Positions 8,908 through 17,914 of a stretch of DNA of 64,000 nt are shown in pieces. The DNA comes from Chryseobacterium gregarium DSM 19109. GTDB taxonomy: Bacteria; Bacteroidota; Bacteroidia; Flavobacteriales; Weeksellaceae. The notes beneath the pieces were generated by a model that worked only from the letters and a program-made list of their open reading frames with translations, searched no databases and had not been told where the DNA came from. A program made the position numbers and the translations under genes. The stretch is from NCBI RefSeq assembly GCF_000430845.1, contig NZ_AUMU01000002.1, forward strand, positions 372,001-436,000, read 5' to 3'. How positions within the stretch are numbered: the first letter of the stretch is position 1; each line of letters begins with the position of its first letter.

Positions 8908-10293
8908 ATGAATCACGACACAATCTGCGCATTGGCAACCGCCAACGGAATCGGAGCTATTGGAATTATCAGAATTTCGGGAGATGATGCTATTTCAGTT
9001 TCAGCGAAAATTTTTGATGGTAAAAACCTCGAAAAAGCCCAATCACACACCGTTCATTATGGTTTTATAAAAGATGGTGATGAGGTGATTGATGAAGTGA
9101 TGGTTTCGGTTTTTAAAGCTCCGAAAACTTTTACAGCTGAGGATTCTGTGGAAATTTCTTTTCACGGTTCACCGCATATTGCGAAGAAAATTCTTGAAGT
9201 TTTGATTAAGAACGGAGCGAGAATGGCAAAAGCGGGTGAGTTTACGATGCGTGCCTTTATGAATGGAAGAATAGATCTGAGTCAGGCAGAATCTATTGCA
9301 GATTTGATTGCTTCTGATAATGAAGCTTCAAGAAAAGTTGCACTGAATCAATTAAAAGGCGGAATCACCAATGAAATTTCGTTTTTAAGAACAGACTTAT
9401 TAAATTTTGTTTCTTTGATTGAGCTTGAATTGGATTTTGCGGAGGAAGATGTAGAATTTGCTGACAGATCGGCATTGAATCAAGTGCTGGACAAGATCGA
9501 AGCAAAATTGAATTCTCTTATTGAAAGTTTCCAGTACGGCAATGCTATTAAAAACGGAACCGCAGTCGCCATTATCGGGAAACCAAATGCCGGAAAATCG
9601 ACTTTACTGAATGCTCTATTGAAAGAAGAAAGGGCGATTGTAAGTAATATTGCAGGAACGACAAGAGATACCATTGAAGAAATTCTTCACATCAAAGGTC
9701 ATGCATTCCGTTTGATTGATACTGCCGGATTACGTGATACGGTAGACGAAATCGAAGCAATAGGCGTGAAAAAAGCAAAGGAAAAAGTAGAGAATGCAAA
9801 TATTCTGGTTTACCTCGCCGATGCTGCCACAGAAAATTTTTCTGAAGATATTGAGATGATCAAATCTTTGCAGAGAGATGATTTAAAATTGATAATCTGT
9901 GCTACGAAAATTGATGAAGTTTTACCGCATCAATATGAATCGGTGGAAAGTGTTTTTAGAAATGAGATTCCGCAAGACTTTGATTTTATTACCATTTCAG
10001 CAGTAGAAAATCAAAATATGCAAGACTTGAAGGATGAATTATCTTCTTATGTTGAGCAATTGCAATCTCAAGAAGGAAATGTTGTCATCACCAATCAGCG
10101 TCACTATGAAGCTTTAGGAAAATCTTTGGAAGCAGTCGATAAAGTGAAAGAAGCCATCACAACTCAGATTTCCACTGAGCTATTGGCTTACGAATTGAGA
10201 AATGCTTTGGAGCACCTGGGTGAAATCTCAGGAGAAGTGACCAATGATGAAGTGCTGGGAAATATTTTTTCTAAGTTCTGTATCGGAAAATAG
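8908..10293 (+). CDS. mnmE: tRNA uridine-5-carboxymethylaminomethyl(34) synthesis GTPase MnmE
   Basis: A 461-residue cytosolic GTPase. With MnmG it makes the cmnm5 modification of U34 in certain tRNAs. The N-terminal folate-binding domain begins DTICALATANGIGAIGIIRISG, as in all MnmE, which fixes the start. A helical domain follows. The G domain has the P-loop GKPNAGKS (residues 224-231), the G2 region GTTRDTIEE and the DTAGLRDT switch II. The C-terminus ends in the essential FCIGK motif with the catalytic Cys. Full length and intact; followed by a hairpin terminator. Confidence 0.97.
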   Translation: MNHDTICALATANGIGAIGIIRISGDDAISVSAKIFDGKNLEKAQSHTVHYGFIKDGDEVIDEVMVSVFKAPKTFTAEDSVEISFHGSPHIAKKILEVLIKNGARMAKAGEFTMRAFMNGRIDLSQAESIADLIASDNEASRKVALNQLKGGITNEISFLRTDLLNFVSLIELELDFAEEDVEFADRSALNQVLDKIEAKLNSLIESFQYGNAIKNGTAVAIIGKPNAGKSTLLNALLKEERAIVSNIAGTTRDTIEEILHIKGHAFRLIDTAGLRDTVDEIEAIGVKKAKEKVENANILVYLADAATENFSEDIEMIKSLQRDDLKLIICATKIDEVLPHQYESVESVFRNEIPQDFDFITISAVENQNMQDLKDELSSYVEQLQSQEGNVVITNQRHYEALGKSLEAVDKVKEAITTQISTELLAYELRNALEHLGEISGEVTNDEVLGNIFSKFCIGK

Positions 10294-10327
10294 ATGATGT
10301 TTAGATTGTATAGATTGCAATTACAAT

Positions 10328-10370
10328 AATAAGAAGCCGTCTCACAGCTGTGGCGGATTCTTATTTATTC
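10328..10370 (+). terminator. Terminator after mnmE
   Basis: AATAAGAAGCCG (10328-10339) pairs with CGGATTCTTATT (10354-10365) with one mismatch and is followed by a short T-rich stretch, 35 nt after the mnmE stop. Confidence 0.7.
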
Positions 10371-10564
10371 AATTTCATAATTGAGGAAGAACCACTAATT
10401 TTGATATGCATATGTACTAAGATCCTTTGTTGAAAATTACGAATCCAATGATATGCTTTACATGAACTCATCGATATAAAATGACGTATCTCTGCGAATA
10501 GAATATTACTTATCTTTAAGCAAGGAACATGAAGCGTTATTGTAATCTCTGAAAAACTGGTTCT

Positions 10565-11002
10565 ATGAAATTTTGGAATGGCTTTAGAATATTTTGGATC
10601 ATCTTTTTTCTGTTTTTTGCGATTGGGCTGCCGCTCATTCTCCATTACGCAGGACATCATAAAAGTGATTATGAGATGGCTCATACATCTGCCAGCACAG
10701 CATCCATTTTGCTTGGCATGGGCACGGCATTTTGGCTCATCGTCTTTATTTCTTACAGCAAGAAATTTTTGATTAATCTTTCTTTTAAAAAAAAGGGCAT
10801 TATAGCGCTTAATGTGACCGGGCTGCTGTTATTGGTTGCTTTGGCAGTAGGAATTTTGGTTTATACCTATATAAATGAAAGCCATGGCTACGGTTGGCGT
10901 TATCTGTATTTCTGGCATCCTTACATCATTATTCCCTGCTCTTTTATTTGTTATTCAGGTCTTTTTTCCGGCATAACTAAAGGTCTTTTTTCGAAATATT
11001 AG
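10565..11002 (+). CDS. Hypothetical four-helix membrane protein
   Basis: A 145-residue protein with four predicted membrane helices (about residues 9-27, 46-63, 77-97 and 115-135) and a Tyr/His/Trp-rich periplasmic or cytosolic loop (ESHGYGWRYLYFWHPYI). No recognised family. It is isolated, with no close neighbour on the same strand, and marks the left edge of the accessory zone. Confidence 0.7.
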   Translation: MKFWNGFRIFWIIFFLFFAIGLPLILHYAGHHKSDYEMAHTSASTASILLGMGTAFWLIVFISYSKKFLINLSFKKKGIIALNVTGLLLLVALAVGILVYTYINESHGYGWRYLYFWHPYIIIPCSFICYSGLFSGITKGLFSKY

Positions 11003-11389
11003 GACAAGTCCCTAGGAGGATATAAGAGACTTTCCAAGAAACAAACTAGGCGGTAATAGAATTTGTAAACGAGACAGGATTTACCATCCTAATCAAAAGC
11101 AAATATCTCTTCTAGTATCGCGAATTACGAAGTTAAATCCAGTCATAAGGCTTGTCCTTCTTTAGTTTAGAAATATTATTTTTGACAATGTATTGAGCTG
11201 ACGAAAAGCAGGCTTTAGATAACCGTTAAGTTTTTTCAAAAAACCATATTTTTAATGAGATATTTATTATTTATATTTCTCCCTTTTATGTATTTCTCGC
11301 AGGACATACATATTATAGAATACCAGATGAAAAATTACTTCATATTAAACCAATGGAAATTAGCTAATACAATTGAAATGCTAAAAGTT
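11003..11389. other. Intergenic region with a truncated signal-peptide ORF
   Basis: About 390 bp. The only coding-like content is the short plus-strand ORF at 11255. The rest shows no hairpin, promoter match or ORF that I can support. Confidence 0.5.
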
Positions 11390-11410
11390 TTAAATCTGGC
11401 CGTACTTTGA
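11255..11410 (+). pseudogene. 5' remnant of an exported protein gene
   Basis: A 51-codon ORF starts MRYLLFIFLPFMYFSQ, a convincing signal peptide, then runs about 35 residues (DIHIIEYQMKN...LANTIE) into the 3' end of the oppositely oriented COG2509 gene. The overlap and abrupt end suggest an exported-protein gene cut off when the flavoprotein segment joined this locus. It could also be a real small peptide. Confidence 0.4.
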
Positions 11411-12937
11411 AACCGCATTTGCGCAGTTGATGCCGTCGATGGCCGCAGAAACAATTCCGCCTGCATAGCCCGCACCTTCAGCGCAGGGATACAATCCGGC
11501 TACCTGAGGATGCTGGAAGGTCTCTTTGTCTCTGGGTATCCGTACCGGCGAAGAACTCCGGCTTTCCACACCGACTAAAATTGCTTCATTGGTGTAATAT
11601 CCTTTCATTTTTTTACCGAACTCCGGAAGGGCAGTTTTTAAGGCAGAAGCTACAAAATCAGGCAGAGTATCTTTTAACATTACGCTATGGGTACCGGGCA
11701 GATAAGAGTTTTTAGGCAGATCCACTGAAACCCTGTTTTCAACAAAATCGACCATCCGCTGTCCAGGAGCCACCAAATTACCGCCACCAAGTTTAAATGC
11801 CTGCTGCTCTATCTCCGCCTGAAACCTCATCATCCGCAAGGGATCTTCCCCTTTTACGTCCTCCAGGGTAATTTGCACTACCGTGCCAGAGTTGGCAAAA
11901 GGATTATTTCTTTTGGAGGGAGACCATCCGTTAACCACAATTTCATTTTCATGAGTTGCACAAGGTGCAATAATACCACCCGGGCACATGCAAAAAGAAA
12001 ATACCCCCCTGCTGCCTACCTGTTCCACTAAACTGTAGTAAGCAGGAGGCAAAAACTCACTTCGTATATCACAATGGTATTGCGCGGCATCTATAATAGC
12101 CTGTGGATGTTCTATTCTCACACCAAGAGCAAAAGGCTTCGCTTCTACTAATATGTTTTTCCGATGCAACAGCTCATAGATGTCACGTGCAGAATGCCCT
12201 GTAGCCAAAATTACGGCATCTGCCGGCACATGCTCTTGGCCATTAACCACTGCTCCTTTTACTTTTCCAAATTCAATTTTTATATCCGTAACCTTCTGGT
12301 CGAACCTCACCTCACCACCGGCATTTAAAATGGTTTCCCTGATAGCGGTAATGATATGGGGCAATTTATTTGTACCGATATGTGGACGGGCATCGATTAA
12401 AATATCATGATCCGCACCATGCTGCACAAAAGTCTCCAACACCTTATTAATGTCGCCGCGTTTATTAGACCTTGTGTATAGCTTACCATCAGAATAAGTT
12501 CCGGCTCCTCCTTCCCCGTAACAATAATTCGACTCTGTATTGACAAGCCCCTGCTTATTGATAGCAGCCAGATCTCTGCGTCTCTGTTTAACATCCTTCC
12601 CCCTCTCCAACACTATTGGCTTTAAACCATTCTCAATACATTGCAAGGCAGCAAATAAACCAGCCGGGCCAGCCCCAACAATCAAAACAGGTTTTCCGTT
12701 ACTGACATTCGGATAGTTTACAGTGTATAATTCAGGGGCAAAAATCTCGTCAATAAAGGCCCTCACCTGCAAACGGTAAATTACATTCCGGCCTCGCGCA
12801 TCAATGGATCTTTTTAGAATCTTATGCCCTTTAATGCGCTTATTATCAATTCCTAATGCGGTCGAAAGGGCTTTAAGAAGTGCATTCTCTTGATTTGCCT
12901 CGCTGGGGGCGAGTTTAATTTCGATGTCTCTTTGCAT
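11390..12937 (-). CDS. Uncharacterised NAD(P)/FAD-dependent dehydrogenase (COG2509)
   Basis: A 515-residue cytosolic flavoprotein. The N-terminal about 85 residues form the small domain seen in COG2509 proteins (RSIDARGRNVIYRLQVRAF). The Rossmann FAD motif VGAGPAGLFAAL and the ERG dinucleotide-end motif follow. Then come the conserved NYCYGEGGAGTYSDGKLYTR, the FAD motif VILATGHSA, CMCPGGIIAP and the C-terminal CAEGAGYAGGIVSAAIDG. Length matches the family. The physiological substrate is unknown; assignment to the family is firm. A TATCTTTG box lies 30 nt upstream. Confidence 0.88.
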   Translation of the reverse strand: MQRDIEIKLAPSEANQENALLKALSTALGIDNKRIKGHKILKRSIDARGRNVIYRLQVRAFIDEIFAPELYTVNYPNVSNGKPVLIVGAGPAGLFAALQCIENGLKPIVLERGKDVKQRRRDLAAINKQGLVNTESNYCYGEGGAGTYSDGKLYTRSNKRGDINKVLETFVQHGADHDILIDARPHIGTNKLPHIITAIRETILNAGGEVRFDQKVTDIKIEFGKVKGAVVNGQEHVPADAVILATGHSARDIYELLHRKNILVEAKPFALGVRIEHPQAIIDAAQYHCDIRSEFLPPAYYSLVEQVGSRGVFSFCMCPGGIIAPCATHENEIVVNGWSPSKRNNPFANSGTVVQITLEDVKGEDPLRMMRFQAEIEQQAFKLGGGNLVAPGQRMVDFVENRVSVDLPKNSYLPGTHSVMLKDTLPDFVASALKTALPEFGKKMKGYYTNEAILVGVESRSSSPVRIPRDKETFQHPQVAGLYPCAEGAGYAGGIVSAAIDGINCANAVSKYGQI

Positions 12938-12966
12938 ATATTTGTCAGGTTTTTATCCGAAACATG

Positions 12967-12974
12967 CAAAGATA
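12967..12974 (-). promoter_or_regulatory. -7 promoter box of the COG2509 gene
   Basis: On the minus strand the sequence reads TATCTTTG, an exact TAnnTTTG match, 29 nt upstream of the ATG at 12937. No clear -33 TTG is seen at the usual spacing. Confidence 0.4.
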
Positions 12975-13153
12975 AAGCTTTTCTACATACCTGCTTCGGG
13001 CTGAAGCTTAATAGCCTTCTCCAAACGGTGTTTTAAGGAATGATTGTATAGCCGTCATTTTACTCGTATTACCATGAGCCCTGACAGATATCTGTGGTTT
13101 TGACTGGCAATCTTCAAGAGCTGGATTATTAGAAATCTTTCTGCCTTAATAGG

Positions 13154-13783
13154 TTAATTTATTCTGGTTGAAAATTCATTGATTGGTAGGCGGACTTTTG
13201 GCATGGAGGCAAGAAAATCATTTTCTGCATCCCGGTAGCCTAAAGAAAGAATAACTGAAGCGTGCAGACCCTTTTCCGACAGACCTAAAACGTTGTCAAA
13301 TACTTTCGGATCAAATCCTTCCATTGGCGTAGCATCTACCTTTAACGTTGCGGCAGCAATTAAGGCTGTGCCCAAACCGATATACGCTTGTTTGCCTGAC
13401 CATATTGCATTTTGTTCTGGTGTTTGGGTGGAGAAAAAGCCTGTCAACATGTTTTTTAAGTCGTTAAGGGCTCCATTTTCCAAATTTCGCTGCTGTTCCA
13501 TCATTTGAACATAGTCTCTTATGTAATCATCGGTTATTTCATTGAATGCTGCAAAGACGAGTAAATGAGAAGAAGCGTGAATCTGAGAATTGAAGGACCC
13601 TTCTGCCAGTTTTTGTCTTATTCCAGGGTTGGTTATTACCAACAGGCGGTAGGGCTGTATCCCGCATGACGATGCGCTGAGGTTAATGCTTTCGATAATC
13701 TGATCGATTTTATCTTCGCTGACTGACTCATCTGAGTATTTCTTGACAGCGTAACGCCATTCTAAATTTTTGATTAATTCCAT
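13154..13783 (-). CDS. NAD(P)H-dependent nitroreductase family oxidoreductase
   Basis: A 209-residue FMN enzyme of the NfsB type. It starts MELIKNLEWRYAVKKYSDE, the classic N-terminus with the FMN-phosphate-binding RYAVKKY. It continues with SSCGIQPYRLLVI, and the C-terminal half has KQAYIGLGTALIAAATL, DATPMEGF and VILSLGYR. I start at ATG 13783: the frame stays open further upstream, but that DNA belongs to the divergent, decayed HxlR gene. A nitroreductase divergent from HxlR is a common redox-stress arrangement. The substrate (quinone, nitro-compound or flavin) cannot be told from sequence. Confidence 0.88.
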   Translation of the reverse strand: MELIKNLEWRYAVKKYSDESVSEDKIDQIIESINLSASSCGIQPYRLLVITNPGIRQKLAEGSFNSQIHASSHLLVFAAFNEITDDYIRDYVQMMEQQRNLENGALNDLKNMLTGFFSTQTPEQNAIWSGKQAYIGLGTALIAAATLKVDATPMEGFDPKVFDNVLGLSEKGLHASVILSLGYRDAENDFLASMPKVRLPINEFSTRIN

Positions 13784-13889
13784 TCTATTATCATTAACAA
13801 TTAGACGGACAAAGTTATAACTTAGATGTGTGTCTTTGTAACTAAGTGACAAAAAGTTATAGTGACAAACGGGTAACCAGGTGAATGTT
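13784..13889. promoter_or_regulatory. Divergent promoter/operator region, nitroreductase / HxlR remnant
   Basis: A minus-strand TAACTTTG (-7 type) lies at 13810-13817, 27 nt from the nitroreductase ATG. Next to it are two copies of AGTGACAAA (13845-13853 and 13861-13869, 16 bp apart) and related AACTTAG/AACTAAG motifs. Such repeats between an HxlR gene and its target are a plausible regulator-binding region. The regulator itself is now broken. Confidence 0.4.
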
Positions 13890-14276
13890 ATGTAACAGAA
13901 ATTTGATCTGATTACGGACTGCAGCCAAAAGATATTGGCGATTAGCAATACAATGGACATTTTAAATGGAAAATGGAAAATGTCCATTGTTGTATGTTTG
14001 TGTTTCAGGCCAATGCGATATTCTGAATTGTTGAAAGAGGTTAAGGTATTTCCGGCAAGATGCTTAGCTGCGAATTAAAGGATTTGGAAATGAACGAATT
14101 GATTGAACGGCGTGTATTAAACACAGCACGTTGCTGTAGAATACCGAATAACCGACTATGGGGAATCGTTACAACAGCTTACCAATACAATCGCAGACCG
14201 GGGACTGACTCATAGACAGCATATTATTTCGGGAATGAAGAAAGACAGTTATAGTTTCAATAGGGCAGGGATGTGA
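13890..14276 (+). pseudogene. Degenerate HxlR-family transcriptional regulator
   Basis: In three pieces this reads as a near-complete HxlR winged-helix protein. Piece one gives ITDCSQKILAI, MDILNGKWKMSIV and MRYSELLKEVK. After a one-base slip near 14040, piece two gives GISGKMLSCELKDLEMNEL and IERRVLNTA. After a second slip near 14112, piece three gives VAVEYRITDYGESLQQL and NTIADRGLTHRQ, ending at 14276. The candidate ATG at 13890 is followed directly by TAA. These blocks match the HxlR consensus (LNGKWK, RYSEL, GIS-KML, VEY-T-YG-SL). It is divergent from the nitroreductase gene it probably once controlled. Confidence 0.85.
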
Positions 14277-14635
14277 AGGCCAAAAATCACCTCTGCTTCC
14301 AAATATTTACTTGGCTTTTGACACGCCACTATTAGTCTCATTTTATAAATTTAAGGGCATTGCTGACAGACTGTTTATCAATGACTTCGTCTACCATAAG
14401 AGTAATCGGTATTTTTACATTAAGCATCAATTGCCAGATTCTTGTTGGGTACGTAAAAAAAGAGTATTACATTTACTACAGCAGTTCTGCATCAGGGTTG
14501 CCGTTTTGAAAGTACTAATGTTGTCAAGTACGCAGCATTCTTAATCATAAAAAATGCTGTAGTATTGTTGCCGGCTGCATACTACGGGCCTTAGAAGTGA
14601 TTTGCAATCCCGATACTACATCAAATACAGACCAT
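14277..14635. other. Non-coding region after the HxlR remnant
   Basis: About 360 bp. An open frame from a TTG at 14311 (77 codons) lacks an ATG and resembles no family I know. An imperfect hairpin (CAGCATT at about 14532 with AATGCTG at about 14553) is present without a T tract. I see nothing else. Confidence 0.45.
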
Positions 14636-15097
14636 ATGAAAACAAAATTAAAAGGCAAACTAATATTGACATCATTAATATTATCTGTTAGCTGCTCGTT
14701 CACTAAAATTGACAAAAAACAAATTATAGGCTCCTGGTATTTTGTGGAGTATGCTGACGCGTCTTACTCAAAAGCACAGTTAGATGAGATAACGAAAGAC
14801 TTTAAAGCTTCACCGGAAGAAGTGGTCAAAAATTTCAATTTTATCTTCAAAGCGGATAACACTTATGAATATAAGGTGTATGACCGTTTGGCTAACAAAG
14901 GAACCTACTCAATCAATCAGGATAACGTAGTAAGATTAAATAATAAAACAGAATCAAAAACGGAAACTTTAACGGTAGAGTATGTAGATGGTAAATTTTT
15001 ACAAGTCAGAGGAGTTGGTGGCGAAACAGACAGAATATCCATCTATTATAAAACGGATTATAAATTCGCTCCCGTCCGAACAGAAGTGATACGATGA
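14636..15097 (+). CDS. Lipocalin-like lipoprotein
   Basis: A 153-residue protein. MKTKLKGKLILTSLILSVSC is a lipoprotein signal with lipobox LSVSC. The mature domain begins KKQIIGSWYFVEYA, followed by FNFIFKADNTYEYKVYDR, GTYSINQDNVVRL and a C-terminal strand set. This is the pattern of Bacteroidota lipocalin-like (DUF4488/DUF5640-type) small beta barrels. It is probably anchored in a membrane facing the periplasm. I chose the ATG at 14636 since the longer frame begins at a TTG before the signal peptide. The ligand is unknown. Confidence 0.72.
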   Translation: MKTKLKGKLILTSLILSVSCSFTKIDKKQIIGSWYFVEYADASYSKAQLDEITKDFKASPEEVVKNFNFIFKADNTYEYKVYDRLANKGTYSINQDNVVRLNNKTESKTETLTVEYVDGKFLQVRGVGGETDRISIYYKTDYKFAPVRTEVIR

Positions 15098-15348
15098 CAG
15101 GTCATACAAGCCGGAACCAAATCGTAATCAAAATACTTCAGCTTCAGCCTGCATTGGGAGATACCTGTAATAAATAATCACGTCATAACGTATCGCTAAT
15201 CCGGCGATTACAGGCATTCGGTGATCGCAGGAAAATCAAATGTGCACAAGGCAACGAATGTTACCTATGGTACTGTTGATATTCAACTGCTGATTGAGCG
15301 CGTATAACAACAAATAAAAAAATAGCTGATTACACTTCTAAGATAAAA

Positions 15349-15849
15349 ATGAAAATATTAAAAAATATAGGAATATTGTGCTGCTGTTCTATGATGGCAT
15401 CATCCTGTAATCTGGATGGAAATAAGCAAAAGACCCCGGTAAAAAAAAGGTCTGGAGATTCAAACATCATAAACAAAACAAGTCCCCCGCAGCTGGATAC
15501 AGCAAAGATAGATATGGACGAAGTAAAACAGGATCTAGATTGGCATGATGATGTAAGGATGAAGTTTCTTACTGAGTGCCTGAACCCTTTCTTAGAAGCC
15601 AAAAAAGTTACAACTAATTGCAGCGACTGCGATAAAATTTCTTTTAGCTACATCCTAACCATCAATGAAAAAGGTGCGGTAATAAAAGTGAACAGGGAAG
15701 CTGAAACTATTCAGTGCAAACAACTGACCCAAAACGATATTGTAGAACTTCATGCTGTGATTGAGTCCTATTTTAAAAAACAGATTTTACCCCGATCATT
15801 TGCTAAGGGAAATTATAGGAGCCAGTTCGGTTTTACTTTAAGATGCTAG
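15349..15849 (+). CDS. Hypothetical lipoprotein
   Basis: A 166-residue protein with a signal peptide and lipobox (MMASSC, then NLDGNKQK). A charged linker follows, then a domain of about 110 residues with four Cys (LTECL, TNCSDC, IQCKQL) and a final LRC. The CSDC pair and surrounding strand ISFSYILTINEKGAVIKV resemble TonB-C-like or energy-transducer-like tails found in Bacteroidota lipoproteins, but this is only a shape resemblance. The gap of about 250 bp upstream (15098-15348) shows no gene. Confidence 0.68.
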   Translation: MKILKNIGILCCCSMMASSCNLDGNKQKTPVKKRSGDSNIINKTSPPQLDTAKIDMDEVKQDLDWHDDVRMKFLTECLNPFLEAKKVTTNCSDCDKISFSYILTINEKGAVIKVNREAETIQCKQLTQNDIVELHAVIESYFKKQILPRSFAKGNYRSQFGFTLRC

Positions 15850-16022
15850 ACAAAATAGTTGTCTATTTAAAAAATAAATGGGGAAACCAAAAAAAATAAT
15901 AGGAGCATTTTGATTATAAATACGGAAGGATTACCTTGAAACAATGATTAGACAAACATTGGGATCACAAGAATTACATGTCAGAAAATCCGGTAGGTAA
16001 TATGAGTCATTTACATAAATAA
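15850..16022 (+). pseudogene. Remnant of a toxin-like C-terminal domain
   Basis: The frame ending at the TAA 16020-16022 reads EHFDYKYGRITLKQ, then a TGA where TGG (Trp) would fit, then LDKHWDHKNYMSENP and VGNMSHLHK. Upstream the same reading breaks into stops and shifted frames. The tail ends 11 nt before the ankyrin-repeat gene. A decayed effector tail followed at once by an ankyrin-type immunity-like gene is a familiar polymorphic-toxin layout. Assignment as a toxin rests on context and residue style, not on a recognised family. Confidence 0.45.
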
Positions 16023-16033
16023 ATTAACTTATT

Positions 16034-16558
16034 ATGGACGAAGAATTTTTAGATGCTGTTGAAGAAAGGGATTTTGATCAAGTGAACGCCCTGATTAAGG
16101 ATGGTGCGGATGTCAACTTTGAGCATGATACCGGAATGACCGCTTTAGCATGGGCCCAATCAGAAAATGATCTTGAAATGGCTGAACTCCTGCTTAAAAA
16201 TCATGGAGATTTAAACTACAGATATAAAAGTGAACGATTTAAAACTCTTGTACAATCCGCCGCACTTGATGAGCAGCTTGATATGCTCAAACTTTTTTTA
16301 AAGTATAAACCCGACCTCAATATTAGAGACGGCTTCGGCAATAATGCGTTATGGACTGCCTGTTATACCAATAATCTGGAAATTATAGAGCTGTTATTAA
16401 AACATGGTGCAGATGCGTATACTAAAAACAAGGTAGGAGAAATTTTAGTCGGCAAGAAAAAGCAGCCCATGGGGGTAAGTCACAGTCCTTATTCTATCGC
16501 TTTAGAAGATAAAAACCAGGAACAATTAATCCTTTTTGAAAAGTATAAAAATAAATAA
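16034..16558 (+). CDS. Ankyrin-repeat protein
   Basis: A 174-residue cytosolic protein with about four ankyrin units. The clearest are GADVNFEHDTGMTALAWAQ, MAELLLKNHGDLNYR, LKYKPDLNIRDGFGNNALW and IIELLLKHGADAYTKNKVG. It has no signal peptide. Small ankyrin proteins next to polymorphic toxins often serve as immunity proteins. Here a decayed toxin-like tail ends 11 nt upstream, so this may be an orphan immunity gene. Other roles of ankyrin scaffolds cannot be excluded. Confidence 0.82.
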   Translation: MDEEFLDAVEERDFDQVNALIKDGADVNFEHDTGMTALAWAQSENDLEMAELLLKNHGDLNYRYKSERFKTLVQSAALDEQLDMLKLFLKYKPDLNIRDGFGNNALWTACYTNNLEIIELLLKHGADAYTKNKVGEILVGKKKQPMGVSHSPYSIALEDKNQEQLILFEKYKNK

Positions 16559-16702
16559 CAGCGAGGGAAGATTATAGCATTTCAGAGAATATATAAAACA
16601 GATTATCCGTACAATCCGATTTGTACCGGCAATCTGCTTATTTTCAACCGGATCTTTATTTTACCTTCGGTACACCTAATGCCGGTTGATTGTTGTTTTC
16701 TC

Positions 16703-17293
16703 TTAAGTGGAGTAAAGAGCTTTTTTGCCTGCACGTTCAGCGATCAGTTCCCAGGCATGCTGGTCAAACTGGAAGGCAATGGCATATCTGCCGGCAATTG
16801 TTTTATGTCCATAGATTGTTCTGAGGAGAGCACTGGCGGGTATCTGCCATATTTTTTCTGAAACAACAATGTATGTTGTTACCCTGAGGCCTTTGTTCAG
16901 GATCGCAATATTTTTTGTTTCTGGAGATCTGCAGCCACTAAAATACACCGTGGTACCATTGATATGAGTTTGATTCTCTACTTTGATGAGCCGCTTGGTT
17001 TGTATGTTTTCCCATGCAATGCTCCTGGTCCAGAACAGGGAATAGGCTTTGACACCGCAGGCATCAATCCTTACGATTGGTAGAACCGAGTGGGTGAGAA
17101 ACCACATAACTGCCAGCAGGACAACAGCCCAGATAAGTGTATAGATCAGAAATATGGTTAATGGAAGTGTGGAACCGTGAAGAAAAATCATACTGATGGC
17201 CCAAAAGGTAATACTCACAGTGAATAGGATTAAGAAACAGGCAATACCTAACAATAAAGGGTGCTTGGAGAAGGTCTTATAGGTCGCTTTCAT
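16703..17293 (-). CDS. Two-helix membrane protein, PH-like C-terminal domain
   Basis: About 196 residues from the ATG at 17293 (MKATYKTFSKHPLLL). Two close membrane helices (about residues 16-38 and 47-70) are followed by a soluble domain with VRIDACGVKAYSLFW, SIAWENIQTKRLI and TVYFSGCRSPETKN. Helices followed by an IxWEnI-type strand are typical of bacterial PH-like membrane proteins. An in-frame ATG slightly upstream (MVRNLTS) is an alternative start. The protein encoded at 30508-31047 has the same layout. Function unknown. Confidence 0.68.
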   Translation of the reverse strand: MKATYKTFSKHPLLLGIACFLILFTVSITFWAISMIFLHGSTLPLTIFLIYTLIWAVVLLAVMWFLTHSVLPIVRIDACGVKAYSLFWTRSIAWENIQTKRLIKVENQTHINGTTVYFSGCRSPETKNIAILNKGLRVTTYIVVSEKIWQIPASALLRTIYGHKTIAGRYAIAFQFDQHAWELIAERAGKKALYST

Positions 17294-17536
17294 AGAGGTA
17301 AGGTTGCGAACCATGCAAGAAAAAAATGTTAGGAAGCATGTTTCGGTGTTTTTTGCATTGTAGCCCAAATATAAGCCTAATTGGTCAATCTACAGAGTGG
17401 AGAAGGGGACAAGTTGAAGAGTGTTCACAAAAACACGCTTTTTTCAATAGCATGAATGCTTTTTTTACTACCTTTCTTTTGAAAATGAAAGCAAAACGGT
17501 GTCCCTTACAAACAATCTCAGTCTGTTGTTATTCAT

Positions 17537-17755
17537 ATGGAAGCGGTTGGCTCTGTTGAGGGTAGAATTACCCTGATACTGAATTTTGATGAACACGGTA
17601 AAACGACAGTTAAAGAAATTAAAGGCACAGACAACGAAAAATTGATCAAAGCCATAAAAGAAAGAATTGAAAAAATGCCATTGTGGAACAAAGATGAAGC
17701 TACTTATTCATCTACATTAAGTGTGCCATTAGAATTTAGAGATGTTAAACAATAA
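17537..17755 (+). CDS. Short TonB-C-like protein tail, probably a gene fragment
   Basis: A 72-codon ORF reading EGRITLILNFDEHGKTTVKE, then a Lys/Glu helix and a final strand TLSVPLEF. This looks like the C-terminal strand-helix-strand unit of TonB-C-like domains in Bacteroidota lipoproteins. There is no signal peptide, and the upstream frame stays open without an ATG for about 20 codons (GVPYKQSQSVVIH). It is therefore more likely the 3' end of a broken gene than a complete protein. Confidence 0.45.
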   Translation: MEAVGSVEGRITLILNFDEHGKTTVKEIKGTDNEKLIKAIKERIEKMPLWNKDEATYSSTLSVPLEFRDVKQ

Positions 17756-17914
17756 GAATATTTTTAGCACTGTATAAGGAAACAGTGATAGATCCTCAAT
17801 ATTGAAAATCCTTATCAAAAAGAATTTTACTGGGCGGACATCATAATCATGCCTGCATTAACGATGGGAGCAGCGGGTAAAAATGCCCAAATGATTCTTA
17901 AATAACCTTAACCA

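Noticed and set aside
13784..13987. Longer N-terminus of the nitroreductase
   Set aside because: The extension is antisense to the HxlR remnant and absent from the conserved family start.
14311..14544. 77-codon ORF from a TTG
   Set aside because: No ATG, no recognised motif, in decayed DNA.
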